NCBI GenBank assembly: GCA_039029315.1
Contig: JBCCGK010000018.1
Location: 62,001-126,000 of the forward strand
DNA: 64,000 nucleotides
Direction: 5' to 3'
Source: JBCCCJ01 sp039029315
Lineage (GTDB): Bacteria > Bacteroidota > Bacteroidia > J057
Shown: positions 15,616-25,600 of the stretch, in pieces
Layout: the number at the start of each line of letters is the position of its first letter
Numbering within the stretch: position 1 is the stretch's first letter
Made by a program: the position numbers and the translations under genes
The notes under the pieces: generated by a model
The model's database searches: none
Seen by the model: the letters and a program-made list of their open reading frames with translations, nothing else
What the model was told of the DNA's origin: nothing

Positions 15616-16002
15616 GACAAAAGTTGTGGAAGCAGGATTCTGAGATGGTGGGTTGTTTCTCCTGAAGGAGAAACGGGACTTGTGGGGAAGAGGTCATAAG
15701 CGAGCAAGAAAGGATTTACTACCGGCTCCACTAAGATTGTCAAAGCACCAACATCCCTTACAAAATCATTCGTCTCTAACAATCGGACTTGCATTTTTTG
15801 CAAGTCGCATGTGTGATTTTTTGCATTTTTTCCCAAAAACCATCGGAAAAGCAGATGGGTAATACGGATTTGTCCAGTTTTTCGGTTCGGATGTTTTCCC
15901 CTGGCGTTTCATAAGAAAAAGCCTGATCTCCGCTCATAAAATCATTACAACCTCTGCTGGATAGCGTCTAAGTTTGAAGCATACTTCACTAACAGTAAAA
16001 CT

Positions 16003-17112
16003 ATGATTGCTTCAAAACCATCTCTTACACTCATTTTTTGGCTGCTTCTGTCTAGCTTATCTTTCTCACAAATTCAACCTCGCACCAAATTGGTTGTGCT
16101 CAATATCGATACCAAAGATCTCCTGATAGATGCGGTAACGATGGGCAATCTGGTTCGCCTGGAAAGCCAGCAGACCAATCTCTATGAAGTGATCGATATG
16201 TATGATCTGGTAGATCAACTGGGGGAGGAGGCCATCATCGGATGCTACAGCAAAAGATGTCTGACGGAATCGGCTCAGGCAGTCAAGGCCAGCAAAGTCA
16301 TTGCAGGACATGCCGAGCGCATAGGTGAAAAAATCATGATCACCTTAAAATTGATCGATGTGGCCTCACAAGAAGTCGAGCGAACTCACATTGGAGAATA
16401 CATCAATGAAGAATCCGAAATTCAAAAGATGGTCGAACTGACCGTCAATGATTTGCTGGGCCTGGAAAATGAAGAGATTCTTGTCAATAATCTGGCCTAC
16501 TTTACCTCACTGGATCAGTTGCCAACGACCAGAATCATCAACAATGGTCCCAGAATGGGGGTGGCCTATCTGATAGGCGATATGGCAGAGAGATTTGAAG
16601 CGCCCAAAAGTCAGGGCGGATATGACGCCTATCCGATTTTGAGTCAGTTTGGCTACCAACATGAGCTACAGTATCTCAGTTCTGGCAATTTTCAGGCACT
16701 TGGCGAAATCCTGGTCATGGTCAGTGGATTGGAGCAATCCTTGTTCATCCCAAGTCTGGTGGTCATGAATGGCTTTCGGGAAAGTAAGCTCGGCTTTGAG
16801 TTTGCCTTTGGGCCCTCTTTCTCCATCAGGAAAATGGCAGATGGATATTATGCAGATGGCGTATGGCATTTGGAGCACGAATGGAGGCAGGAAGACAGCA
16901 ACGGGCAGCCAATCCCGAATCCAAACGAAATCTCCACCCAACTGGACAGAAGAGGCGATCCTGAATTTTTCTCTCGATGGGTATGGTCCGTCGGCAAAAC
17001 CTTCAGATCAGGATACCTCAATATTCCTGTCAATGTCTATGCCTCTCCCCGCAAAGATGATTGGATGGTGGGGCTATCTGTAGGGTTTAATGTCCGCAAA
17101 GGAAGAAAATGA
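16003..17112 (+). CDS. secreted/outer-membrane protein with CsgG/TolB-N-like N-terminal region
   Basis: 369 residues with a signal peptide ending near FSQIQP. Residues about 25-165 (TKLVVLNID, QQTNLYEVIDMYDL, GCYSKRCLTESAQAVKASKVIAGHAERIGEKIMITLKLIDVASQE) have the alternating pattern of the CsgG/FlgT/TolB-N fold, in which Cys-x4-Cys, KASKVIAG and LxLIDVASQEV recur. The C-terminal half is beta-rich and ends with alternating hydrophobics, suggesting outer-membrane association. The stop overlaps the next start (ATGA), so the two are translationally coupled. The function is unknown; the fold assignment is by pattern only. Confidence 0.65.
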   Translation: MIASKPSLTLIFWLLLSSLSFSQIQPRTKLVVLNIDTKDLLIDAVTMGNLVRLESQQTNLYEVIDMYDLVDQLGEEAIIGCYSKRCLTESAQAVKASKVIAGHAERIGEKIMITLKLIDVASQEVERTHIGEYINEESEIQKMVELTVNDLLGLENEEILVNNLAYFTSLDQLPTTRIINNGPRMGVAYLIGDMAERFEAPKSQGGYDAYPILSQFGYQHELQYLSSGNFQALGEILVMVSGLEQSLFIPSLVVMNGFRESKLGFEFAFGPSFSIRKMADGYYADGVWHLEHEWRQEDSNGQPIPNPNEISTQLDRRGDPEFFSRWVWSVGKTFRSGYLNIPVNVYASPRKDDWMVGLSVGFNVRKGRK

Positions 17113-17924
17113 ACCTCCTATTCACCCTCATAATAGCGATGCTGGCTGCTTATCCACTGTCAGCACAGCATCGCATTCTTCGCTGGAATGATGAACCTCT
17201 GGAGAATGTCGAAGTGCATGAGATCAAGGAAGAAGTTGTTGTCTATAAGCAACACAATAGCTTACATGATGTGCGCATGTCAGACATCAAGATCATCGTT
17301 TTGGAGACCCAACTCATCCGGTTTGACGAAGAAGGCCATGCGATCTACAGTGAAAAGACAGCAGATTCTCCCTGGACCAGGGATATGCAAGCGTCAGTCG
17401 ATCAGGTCTCGGATCATTCATTCTGTGTATTCGTAACGCCCACCGCTCTTCTTGGGCTTTTCACAAGCTTTCAGGGGGGATTGGAATTTCGCCTGTCTCA
17501 GAAATGGAGTGCCCTTGCAGAGTTGGGCTATATCTCACATGGCTGGCTATTGGAAGACCTGACACCCTCAACGGTGGATGGATGGACAGGACAAGGCAGC
17601 CTCAGATATTATCCCAAAGAGTCCGCCAGATTTTTGCTCATGAAAGGACGGCCCTTTGTCGAAGCTGAAGGCTTTTCCAGGCACATACAAATGCACAACT
17701 CCAGAGGGACACGGATCAGCGTGAAAGGAGGCCATCTCAAAACAGGCATACAAAAGATTTTGCCCAATGGTCTGATGCTGGAATCATGGATAGGCTTGGG
17801 GATCACCCAGAAAGTTTTTTCGATCTATCCCTCAACCAACGTGTTGTTTGGAATCCCCTTCATCAATGAGGATGGGATACTTCCCACTCTGACTACTGGA
17901 TTCAAGATTGGGCTGTCGCGTTAG
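17109..17924 (+). CDS. outer-membrane beta-barrel-like protein with one LHEIK repeat
   Basis: 271 residues, signal peptide (cleavage near LSAQH). Residues 20-75 form a unit with VEVHEIKEEVVVYKQHNSLHD and LIRFDEEGHAIY that recurs twice in the next gene. Residues 100-271 have the alternating pattern and final KIGLSR typical of small beta-barrels. Overlaps the previous gene by ATGA. Paralogue of the gene at 17974; no named family recognised. Confidence 0.7.
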   Translation: MNLLFTLIIAMLAAYPLSAQHRILRWNDEPLENVEVHEIKEEVVVYKQHNSLHDVRMSDIKIIVLETQLIRFDEEGHAIYSEKTADSPWTRDMQASVDQVSDHSFCVFVTPTALLGLFTSFQGGLEFRLSQKWSALAELGYISHGWLLEDLTPSTVDGWTGQGSLRYYPKESARFLLMKGRPFVEAEGFSRHIQMHNSRGTRISVKGGHLKTGIQKILPNGLMLESWIGLGITQKVFSIYPSTNVLFGIPFINEDGILPTLTTGFKIGLSR

Positions 17925-17973
17925 GAACATCCAGAAGCAGTCTCTTAGCACTTTCCAACTAACTCTACCACAA

Positions 17974-19158
17974 ATGAAACGGCAACTTGTATTCATATCC
18001 CTCTGCTTGCTTTGCCAATGCTTATTTGCACAACACCTGATCTTGTTGCGTGATGGAAGCAGGATTGAGCAGGTGAGGCTGCATGAGATCAAAAATCAGA
18101 TGCTTGTATATGAGCAATATCACAGCCTGCATGATCTCCTGATATCCAGGGTCCAGCAAATTCAGACAGAAACTCAGGTCATTGAATTTACCGAAGAAGG
18201 AGGCCCGATTTATTTCAACATGCAAACAAATGAATCGGCTACAACGCCTGAAATTGCCCGGCCCATAGAGCGAGGAGATCCTGTGAGCATTGTCTTCAAG
18301 GATCAACGGAAAGAGAAAGAGGTCATTTTTTACGACATGAAACCATATGCCATCACCTATCAACAGGCAGGAAGTCTGCATGACGTTTTCAAACATCAGA
18401 TCGACGTTCTGACAGCTGATTCTACCCTCCTGTACTTTGATTCTGATGGACATCCCATATATGAGAATCGATTCCCAGCAGCAGAAGGAGCGCAAGTACT
18501 TGCCAATCAAGCAGAGGTCGATTCATCAGCCAATCTGCCAGAAGGTGAGGGGATGCCAGTTCTGGAATCACCAATTTCAGAGGAGGAGGGAGAACCAGTG
18601 TGGGAGGATTCTGTGCGCTTCACGTCTGATGGGCGTCGAATTGACCTGGGACGTACGGATCATACCTCCATTTTTTTCTGGACACCATTGGCATTGATCG
18701 ACCCAATGAACACCGTATTGGGGGGAATAGAGATGAGAACGGGAAAACATGTGAGCCTACTCTCTGAAATAGGATATGTGTTTGGTTCCTGGACCACTAT
18801 GGGCGAACGATGGCAATTCACTCAATATGGGGTCGCCGTTCATTCTGCTGTCCGATTATATGGGAAGAAAGCTCGTCATTTGTTGTTGGTAGTGGGTCGC
18901 ATGTATGTAGAAGGGGAATTGGTATATAAAATCGCGCATTTTGATCATCATCGACTAGAAAGCATTTCTGATCTTGGCTTCAATGTTACAGTAGGATCTC
19001 AGCGAGTCAAGACAAATGGGAGAGTGATAGAAACCTACCTGGGATTCGGTTCACACAGTTATCGGGAAAATTGGAGGGCGGAAAATGGTTCAAGAAATTC
19101 ACATGGCATCAATGTCCCGGTCATCCACCTTGGCGTCAAAATTGGACTAGCGAAATAG
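17974..19158 (+). CDS. paralogue with two LHEIK-type repeats and beta-barrel end
   Basis: 394 residues, signal peptide ending near LFAQHL. Two tandem copies of the approximately 60-residue unit: RLHEIKNQMLVYEQYHSLHD...EEGGPIYF (about 25-80) and EVIFYDMKPYAITYQQAGSLHD...DSDGHPIYE (about 110-165), then an acidic linker and a barrel-like C-terminus ending GVKIGLAK. The start at 17974 is chosen for the signal peptide; an earlier in-frame ATG overlaps the previous gene. The short repeat CAGTCTCTTA lies just upstream at 17938-17947. Function unknown. Confidence 0.7.
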   Translation: MKRQLVFISLCLLCQCLFAQHLILLRDGSRIEQVRLHEIKNQMLVYEQYHSLHDLLISRVQQIQTETQVIEFTEEGGPIYFNMQTNESATTPEIARPIERGDPVSIVFKDQRKEKEVIFYDMKPYAITYQQAGSLHDVFKHQIDVLTADSTLLYFDSDGHPIYENRFPAAEGAQVLANQAEVDSSANLPEGEGMPVLESPISEEEGEPVWEDSVRFTSDGRRIDLGRTDHTSIFFWTPLALIDPMNTVLGGIEMRTGKHVSLLSEIGYVFGSWTTMGERWQFTQYGVAVHSAVRLYGKKARHLLLVVGRMYVEGELVYKIAHFDHHRLESISDLGFNVTVGSQRVKTNGRVIETYLGFGSHSYRENWRAENGSRNSHGINVPVIHLGVKIGLAK

Positions 19159-19223
19159 AGATAAGATTTTGTACCTTGGCTCCTCATTGTGAATCAATGA
19201 GTCCATCACAAAATTACTCACCT

Positions 19224-19994
19224 ATGCTCCGCTATCTCCTACTATGCCTTTCCATCTGCTGCTATGCAGCCTGTTCTGGCCCACAATCAGCCAAAAATTC
19301 CGCGACTGCGCCTCCAATGACCAATCCTCCCGCAGAAGGATTCGATGCCAATGGATCTGATGCACAAGCGATAGAGATTGCTGACAAAGTCATGGAATCC
19401 ATGGGAGGTCGATCGGCCTGGGATCAGACACGCTTTATCAAGTGGACTTTTTTTGGCTTTCGGACCCTTACATGGGATAAGTTGGAGGGAAGGGTGCGCA
19501 TTGAGATTCCACGTGATAGCGCCGTATATCTGGTCAATGTCTTCACCAAGCAAGGCAAGGCATGGGAAAAGGGACAAGCCGTCACCGATTCTGACTCTCT
19601 TGCTTTGCGGATGAAAAAAGCAGAAAGCATCTGGATCAATGATTCCTATTGGTTGGTGATGCCTTTCAAACTCAAGGATAGCGGCGTGACCCTGAAACAT
19701 TTGGGAGAGGGAAGTACGGCTGCCGGACCGGCTGAGTTGCTGGAGCTGACCTTCAAGGAAGTTGGGGTTACCCCTCAGAACAAATACCATGTGTGGGTTG
19801 ACAAACAAACACATCTGGTGAATCAGTGGGCATTTTTTAGAAATGCAGACGATCCCGATGCACGCTTCACCATGCCCTGGTTGGATTACACACCTCATGG
19901 AGAGATCTTACTCTCTGGAGACCGGGGAGAGCGAAAGCTGGAAAACATCTCTGTGTCTCAATCCATGGATGATGCGGTATTCGAAGCCTTATAA
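19224..19994 (+). CDS. lipoprotein of unknown function
   Basis: 256 residues starting at an ATG that gives a short lipoprotein signal MLRYLLLCLSICCYAACSG (lipobox Cys about 17); an in-frame ATG 27 bp upstream is also possible. The mature protein begins DANGSDAQAIEIADKVMESMGGRSAWDQTRFI and continues as a beta-rich LolA-like half-barrel, a shape shared with outer-membrane lipoprotein carriers (VWVDKQTHLVNQWAFFRN). The next gene overlaps its end by 26 bp, so they are probably co-translated. Confidence 0.75.
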   Translation: MLRYLLLCLSICCYAACSGPQSAKNSATAPPMTNPPAEGFDANGSDAQAIEIADKVMESMGGRSAWDQTRFIKWTFFGFRTLTWDKLEGRVRIEIPRDSAVYLVNVFTKQGKAWEKGQAVTDSDSLALRMKKAESIWINDSYWLVMPFKLKDSGVTLKHLGEGSTAAGPAELLELTFKEVGVTPQNKYHVWVDKQTHLVNQWAFFRNADDPDARFTMPWLDYTPHGEILLSGDRGERKLENISVSQSMDDAVFEAL

Positions 19995-20889
19995 AGCCTT
20001 CCTGTTAAGCTTTTGGGGAGTTTGGTGCTTGTCTTTGGGGCATGCGCATCCATCTTTTGCACTGATCATCACAGATCAGGGAGATCTTCTTTTTGCTGAC
20101 GTACTCCACAACGAAGGCACCATCTGGAAATATTCGTCTGAAGGGAAATTGACGGCACTGCTAACGGGAGAGCATTGCCACATGATATTCGCAGATAGCC
20201 GAGGAGTGATTTGGGGCACAGATCATGCGTATATCGAAGCCATTGAAGGCAATGAAAATACGCTGTGGCGGCTGGATCAGACTGGCAAAAAGGAGATCAT
20301 TATCGCCCCTACCAGAGAACCAACGGAATTCTCCGGAGTCAATTTTGTGCTGAATAGGAAAAATCGCCTCATTTTCCCTCACAATGGTCAACTCTATCAG
20401 CGCGATCTACAGGGAGCATCCAGCCTGTTGTCCTCCCATCAGTTTGGCCGAATCATGTCTATACAGATTGACCATCAGGATCGCCTGTACATAGCCGATA
20501 ACAATACAGACAATGGAAGTGTCTATCAATTGCTTCCTTCCGGCCATCTCCATCAGCTGACAAACAAGCTGTTGGAGAAGCCGCCGCCCAATCCTCCATT
20601 CGAGATGGAGATGCACAATATGTTCTTAGGCATGTCTGTTGACGATTCCGGGAATGTGTTGTTGGCGAATATCGGAAGCCGGAGAATCAGCCAGATCACT
20701 CAAGATGGAACTACCGCGCATATCTATCATGCTGAAGCCCCCTGGTTTCCGGTAGCCGCGCTGAGAAAAGACGGCAAACTCTACGTGGAAGAAGTAGGCT
20801 ATCAAGCTGGCAAAGGACATTTGGGTCCAAGAATTGTCCTCTGGGATGGAAAACAAAAACAGATCATTGTTGAGATTCCCACTCCATGA
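19969..20889 (+). CDS. secreted NHL/SMP-30-like beta-propeller protein
   Basis: About 306 residues; start MMRYSKPYK overlaps the preceding gene by 26 bp. A signal peptide (FLLSFWGVWCLSLGHA) is followed by repeated GxLxxADxxxxxGxIxRxxxxG units (DQGDLLFADVLHNEGTIWKY, DRLYIADNNTDNGSVYQL, GNVLLANIGSRRISQI, GKLYVEEVGYQ) of the NHL/SGL propeller type. It may bind or hydrolyse a small molecule in the periplasm; the catalytic metal residues of SMP-30 are not clearly identifiable. Confidence 0.75.
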   Translation: MMRYSKPYKAFLLSFWGVWCLSLGHAHPSFALIITDQGDLLFADVLHNEGTIWKYSSEGKLTALLTGEHCHMIFADSRGVIWGTDHAYIEAIEGNENTLWRLDQTGKKEIIIAPTREPTEFSGVNFVLNRKNRLIFPHNGQLYQRDLQGASSLLSSHQFGRIMSIQIDHQDRLYIADNNTDNGSVYQLLPSGHLHQLTNKLLEKPPPNPPFEMEMHNMFLGMSVDDSGNVLLANIGSRRISQITQDGTTAHIYHAEAPWFPVAALRKDGKLYVEEVGYQAGKGHLGPRIVLWDGKQKQIIVEIPTP

Positions 20890-20910
20890 GGAGCGCCAGG
20901 ACCACAGATT

Positions 20911-21582
20911 TCAGGAAGAAATTCTTTGTTGTTGCCGCTGAATGAAACTGAGGTATGTCAGCACCAGGAACAATCCAAACAGGATGGTAAAAGCTGTCGT
21001 ACCCAGATTCTGCCGGGGAGCGAGCAAAGGATCTACAACGTCCAGCAGCAATTCCTGTGGTCGTGTGAAAAGATCCCAACTGTTCCATCTCAAAAATCGT
21101 CCGAGATAGATCCCGTAGCTTGTCAAAAGGATAATAAAGCCGGTGATGGTGATAGACCAGGCTTTGCCGAATTGATTGAATACATGCATCTGCATGCGAT
21201 ACAAGGAACCCAGTCCAAAGAGCAAACCTGTCCAGGCAAAGGACATAATCAAGGTAAGATCATACCACTGAGGAACCCCATTGCGGGGCCGCAAGTGAAA
21301 CAAATCTGTGATGATATACGGGGAATTGGGAAAAAACAGAAGCCAGATAGCACTTCCTGCGATGAGAATCCAGGTCTGACGTTTCTTGTTGGTGAGCCAT
21401 ATGGCCACCAACCAGGGAATCCAGGCCAAAAAGAGGTTCCAGGCCAGGAAGAAAAACATCAGACTATCGGTCAAATACATTCTGAAAATGAGCAGGCCCA
21501 TTGAAAGAATGCTGCCGACAAGGAAGGTAATGAATTGAGAGTCAAAGGAAATGGAGCGGAGGCGTTGCCAAAGGGCGTTCAT
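20911..21582 (-). CDS. DUF1361 family membrane protein
   Basis: 223 residues with six or so hydrophobic segments. The conserved stretches FFLAWNLFLAWIPWL, FFPNSPYIITDLFHL and YDLTLIMSFAWTGLLFG are typical of DUF1361. Function unknown. Last gene of a three-gene minus-strand operon, 7 nt after the regulator. Confidence 0.85.
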   Translation of the reverse strand: MNALWQRLRSISFDSQFITFLVGSILSMGLLIFRMYLTDSLMFFFLAWNLFLAWIPWLVAIWLTNKKRQTWILIAGSAIWLLFFPNSPYIITDLFHLRPRNGVPQWYDLTLIMSFAWTGLLFGLGSLYRMQMHVFNQFGKAWSITITGFIILLTSYGIYLGRFLRWNSWDLFTRPQELLLDVVDPLLAPRQNLGTTAFTILFGLFLVLTYLSFIQRQQQRISS

Positions 21583-21589
21583 GGTTCAG

Positions 21590-21898
21590 TTATTTATCTT
21601 CTTCTACCCCTTTGATGATTTGTTCAAGGGCATCCAGGTGATCAGTAAAAGCGGTTCGTCCTTCTTTTGTCGCGCGATAGGTCGTATGCGGTTTTCGATT
21701 GAGAAATGTTTTTTTCTCCTCTATGTACGCTTCCTTGCGTAACATTTTGATATGACTAGCAAGATTGCCATCAGTTTTCTTCAGGGTGGTCTTCAGAGAA
21801 TTATAAGAAACCCATTCCTCCACCATGAGTAGAGACATAATACCCAGCCTCACTCGATTTTCAAAAACTTTATTTAATCGATCAAAAACGTTTTTCAC
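21590..21898 (-). CDS. winged-helix transcriptional regulator
   Basis: 102 residues starting at GTG; the GTGA overlaps the stop of the previous gene by 4 nt. One winged-helix DNA-binding domain: NRVRLGIMSLLMVEEWVSYNSLK, then recognition helix KTDGNLASHIKMLRKEAYI and wing KKTFLNRKPHTTYRATKEG, of the small MarR/PadR-like type widespread in Bacteroidota beside DUF membrane proteins. It probably controls its own operon with the flanking membrane proteins. Confidence 0.85.
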   Translation of the reverse strand: MKNVFDRLNKVFENRVRLGIMSLLMVEEWVSYNSLKTTLKKTDGNLASHIKMLRKEAYIEEKKTFLNRKPHTTYRATKEGRTAFTDHLDALEQIIKGVEEDK

Positions 21899-22524
21899 CG
21901 TTCGTATCTTAGATACATGATTATTCCGTACACAATGTGCAGCACCCCAAAGCCAATCGCCCAAAAAAGGATACTATAGCCTGGTAGGGCCGCTGCCACC
22001 AACCCCAATCCGATTTCCAGCATGCCAAGATAGCGAATTTCTCCCCAGGTATATTTTCCTGCATTGAGTAAGCCCATACCATAGAAGATCAAAGTCGCAG
22101 GAGCAATAAATCCCCAGGAACCCCACAAGGCCATTTCAATACAAAAAATAGCCCCTGCTACGATCGGAAAGGCAAGATTGAACGTCATCCTTCTTCCAGG
22201 TTTGCCCCAGATAGATTGCCCCTTCTTTTGTGCATTTCTATAGGTGAAAACAGCAGCTGACCCAATTGCCGAGAACAAAATCAATAAGGCAATGCCCACC
22301 AATACCAACAGCTGATGGTAACTCACCTGATAGGAATAATGCGGCTGTAGATTGGTATAGATTTGCTCACCAACCAGGTAGCGATAGGTTCCCAAGGCCC
22401 CGACCAGAGCGATGGCCCCAGCACTCACCCCGGACAAGCCACTCAAGGACACGAATCGGGTGTTGGCCTCCATCATGGAGCGAATCTCGGAAATGTCCTC
22501 CAATTGTTGTTTGTACTGATTCAT
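21895..22524 (-). CDS. membrane protein of unknown function, partner of winged-helix regulator
   Basis: 209 residues. A cytoplasmic N-terminal helix EDISEIRSMMEANTRFVSLSGLSG is followed by five to six hydrophobic segments. The combination of an SGLSGVSAGAIALVGA segment and a coupled small winged-helix regulator is common in Bacteroidota; the role is unknown. Translationally coupled (GTGA) to the regulator gene. Confidence 0.75.
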   Translation of the reverse strand: MNQYKQQLEDISEIRSMMEANTRFVSLSGLSGVSAGAIALVGALGTYRYLVGEQIYTNLQPHYSYQVSYHQLLVLVGIALLILFSAIGSAAVFTYRNAQKKGQSIWGKPGRRMTFNLAFPIVAGAIFCIEMALWGSWGFIAPATLIFYGMGLLNAGKYTWGEIRYLGMLEIGLGLVAAALPGYSILFWAIGFGVLHIVYGIIMYLRYER

Positions 22525-22636
22525 AGCAAAGCGCTTTGTGTTGCAAAGTTATTGAACGATTATTTGGCACGCAAGGTTTTTCTTCTTGATCGATTTCCTG
22601 GAGTTTGTTGGTTTTTGTATTTTGCTGATAGACTTA

Positions 22637-25600
22637 ATGTTGCCTATGTTTTGTCCTAGATTTTTTTATATCTCTCTGATTTTCTGCTCATTGAAGCTAA
22701 ATTGTTGCCAGCAAATCTCTGCGCAAGAGAGGGAGTTGATATTTGAACACATTGGGGTTGCTGATGGCTTGTCTCAAGGGACCGTGAATCACATCATGAA
22801 GGACAACAAAGGTTTCATGTGGGTTGCTACCCAGGATGGGCTGAATCGTTTTGATGGATATGACTTCAAGATCTATCGAAAAGATCCGGCAAATCCGAAC
22901 AGTCTTGCCAATAACTTTGTCTGGACGACATGGGAGGATGTCCACGGGACGATCTGGATAGGGACCTTTGGCGGGGGGCTAAATAAACTTGACCCCAGTC
23001 GAGATCAGTTTACAAGTTTTGTCCCTGCAACGGAGGACATTCAACATTCCCTGGCACATACGGGAGTTCGCGCATTCTTCGAAGTCAATGATTCTACCTT
23101 ATTGATTGGAACTGATTATGGGCTGTCTGTGATGAACACTCGTACAGATCAGATCAGGACATTCCATCCTGAACTGGAAGGAGCCGCACACTATCCTGGG
23201 CAAAACGTGCTGGCACTTGGTCCCATGATTGAAAACCGGGTGATGGTCGGAGACAAGTATGGCGTCTATGCTTTTGATTTGCAGACAGAACGCTTTAGCC
23301 CGATTTTCGAACTGAGAAGAGAGGAAGGGAGGCAATCTTTTTTTGTCTCTGAGATGGTAGGAGGGGAGGAAGGGGAGTTATGGGTATCAACTTCCAGAGG
23401 GCTCTTACTCCTGTCAGTTGCGGATAGTAGCAAAAAGCGCGTCAAAAAATATTTTTATCATCGCCCAGATCAGCCCACCTCCTTACACAACAATTCTACC
23501 AATTCGCTCTATCTGGATCAAGACCGCTTATGGATTGGAACCGCTGAGGGTCTTGCCTATCTTCCTTTGGATGAACTGGATAAACCATCGCCTGTGTTTG
23601 GGCAGGAACAGCATGATCCCCGACGGGCAGGTTCCTTATCCAATAATCAGGTCAATCAAATTTTCGACGATGAAGCGGGATTCCTATGGATTGCAAGCAA
23701 GGAGGGCCTCAACAAATTAGCCAAAAGGACACCAATGTTTTCGACCATTGGCTTTGAAGAAGATGGGCGGGGCTTGTGCAATGCCACGGTTCTAGGGATG
23801 GAAGAGGATACAGAAGGCAATCTTTGGGTAGGAACTGTTGGAGGACTGACAAAAATTACGAATTGGAAACAAGAGAATCGAACATTTAGCTGTTATCATC
23901 TCCCTGATTATTTTCCTGCTCATGCCAAAAGTGATTATGTCCTGAATGTCTGTAAAGACAATCAGGGCCAAATTTGGGTCTGCACAAGGAGAGGGGGAAT
24001 AGGGCGACTGATCAGTGATTCATCAGGGGCACTTGCTTTTGAACATTATTCTCCTGATCCCAATGATCCGGCAAGCCTTGGCTCTTCCTCCATCTATTTC
24101 CTGCTTCAAGACAAAGAGGGAATGATTTGGTTAGGTACTTCGGGGGGAGGAGTGAATGCCTTTGATCCAAATTCAGGACGATTCACCCATTATACGCACG
24201 ATCCCAAGGATAGCACCAAACTGCCTCATCCTTATGCCTATGCCTTATTGGAGGATTATCAGGACAGATTTTGGGTTGGGACAGCTGGAGGAGGCTTGAG
24301 CAAAATGGATCGCAAGACTGGAATCTGTGAGACCTATGCTTTCCGAGAAGATGACCCGAACAGCCTGAGCAATGATATGGTGTTGTGTCTATATGAGTCC
24401 AAGGCAAAGCAATTGTGGGTGGGGACAGCAAATGGATTGTGTTTGATGGAGTCGGAAGGTGTATTTCGAAGATTTTTTGAAAAAGATGGGCTGCCCAATA
24501 ATGTGATTTACGGAATCATGGAAGACAAAAATGGAAATTTGTGGGTAAGTACCAGTAAGGGGATTACACGTGTCAGATATGAGTCCAATCAATTTTCGAC
24601 ACTCAATTTTGACCCCTCAGATGGCCTCAGTGGATGGGAATTTAATCAATTTTCCTATCACCAATCAGGAGATGGGACCATGGTGTTTGGAGGTGTCAAA
24701 GGTGTGACGATCTTTCATCCAGACAGTTTTCGGCTGAATCATCGACTCCCACATGTGGTCCTTACAGGCTTTAAACTGTTTAATCAAGTAGTCCCTGTAG
24801 CTGGCTTAGAAGAGAAGGCTGACGAGTTGCCTTATGCCTTACCCATGACAATCTCTGAAGTAAAGCAAATCGAATTGCCTTATCATCAAAACTTTCTTTC
24901 TTTTGAGTTTGCTGCCTTGGAATTTACCAATCCCTCCCAAAACCAGTATGCCTATCGCTTGGCAGGAGTAGATCAGGGATGGGTGTACAGTGGCACACGC
25001 CGATTTGCTGATTATCCCAATCTCAATTCAGGAGACTATATCTTCCAGGTCAAAGCTTCTAACAATGATGGGATTTGGAATGAAAAAGCAAGCTCCCTCA
25101 TGCTGTCGATCGCCCCGCCTCCCTGGAAGACCTGGTGGGCCTACCTCTTATATGTACTGATGATCGGAGGGAGTATCTATGCCTTGATTCGCTATCGCAC
25201 CCGCAAGGTTCGCCAGGAAGTTAAGATGCAAGCAAAGATCGAACAGGTGAAAGTCGAAGAACGAGAGTTGGTACGGGCACAAAGCTCTCGGGATTTTCAT
25301 GATGAAGCTGGGAATCATCTCACCAAAATCTCTCTCTATACCGGGCTGATCAAAAGAGGGTTGGAACAAGCCTCCAAATTAGGAGAGTACGCTGATCATA
25401 TCGAAGCTAATCTTATGGCTTTGTCTGGAGGCATGCGGGACTTCATCTGGGTACTCGATCCACAAAAGGATGGATTAGATGAAACCATTCAGCGACTCAT
25501 AGATTTTGGGTATGAGATGTTTGAGCACAGTGAGATAGAATTTGTGGCGAAAAATCAAATTCATGAGGAGATGAACATCCGGCTGGAAGTCTCAGCCAAG

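Larger units (their letters stand above)
15288..16002. other. 715-bp intergenic region with repeat copy B and hairpins
   Basis: No convincing gene on either strand. It holds a perfect 18-bp palindrome at 15395-15412, the right copy of the inverted repeat at 15554-15615, a hairpin GACTTGCA-T5-TGCAAGTC at 15786-15806, and TAAGTTTG at 15969-15976, a -7 box match 27 bp before the next gene without a clear TTG partner. Confidence 0.5.

Noticed and set aside
15516..15836. 106-codon minus-strand frame in the large gap
   Set aside because: It spans the inverted repeat; the similar short frame at the left repeat (4783-5070) shows the resemblance is due to the repeat, not a shared protein.
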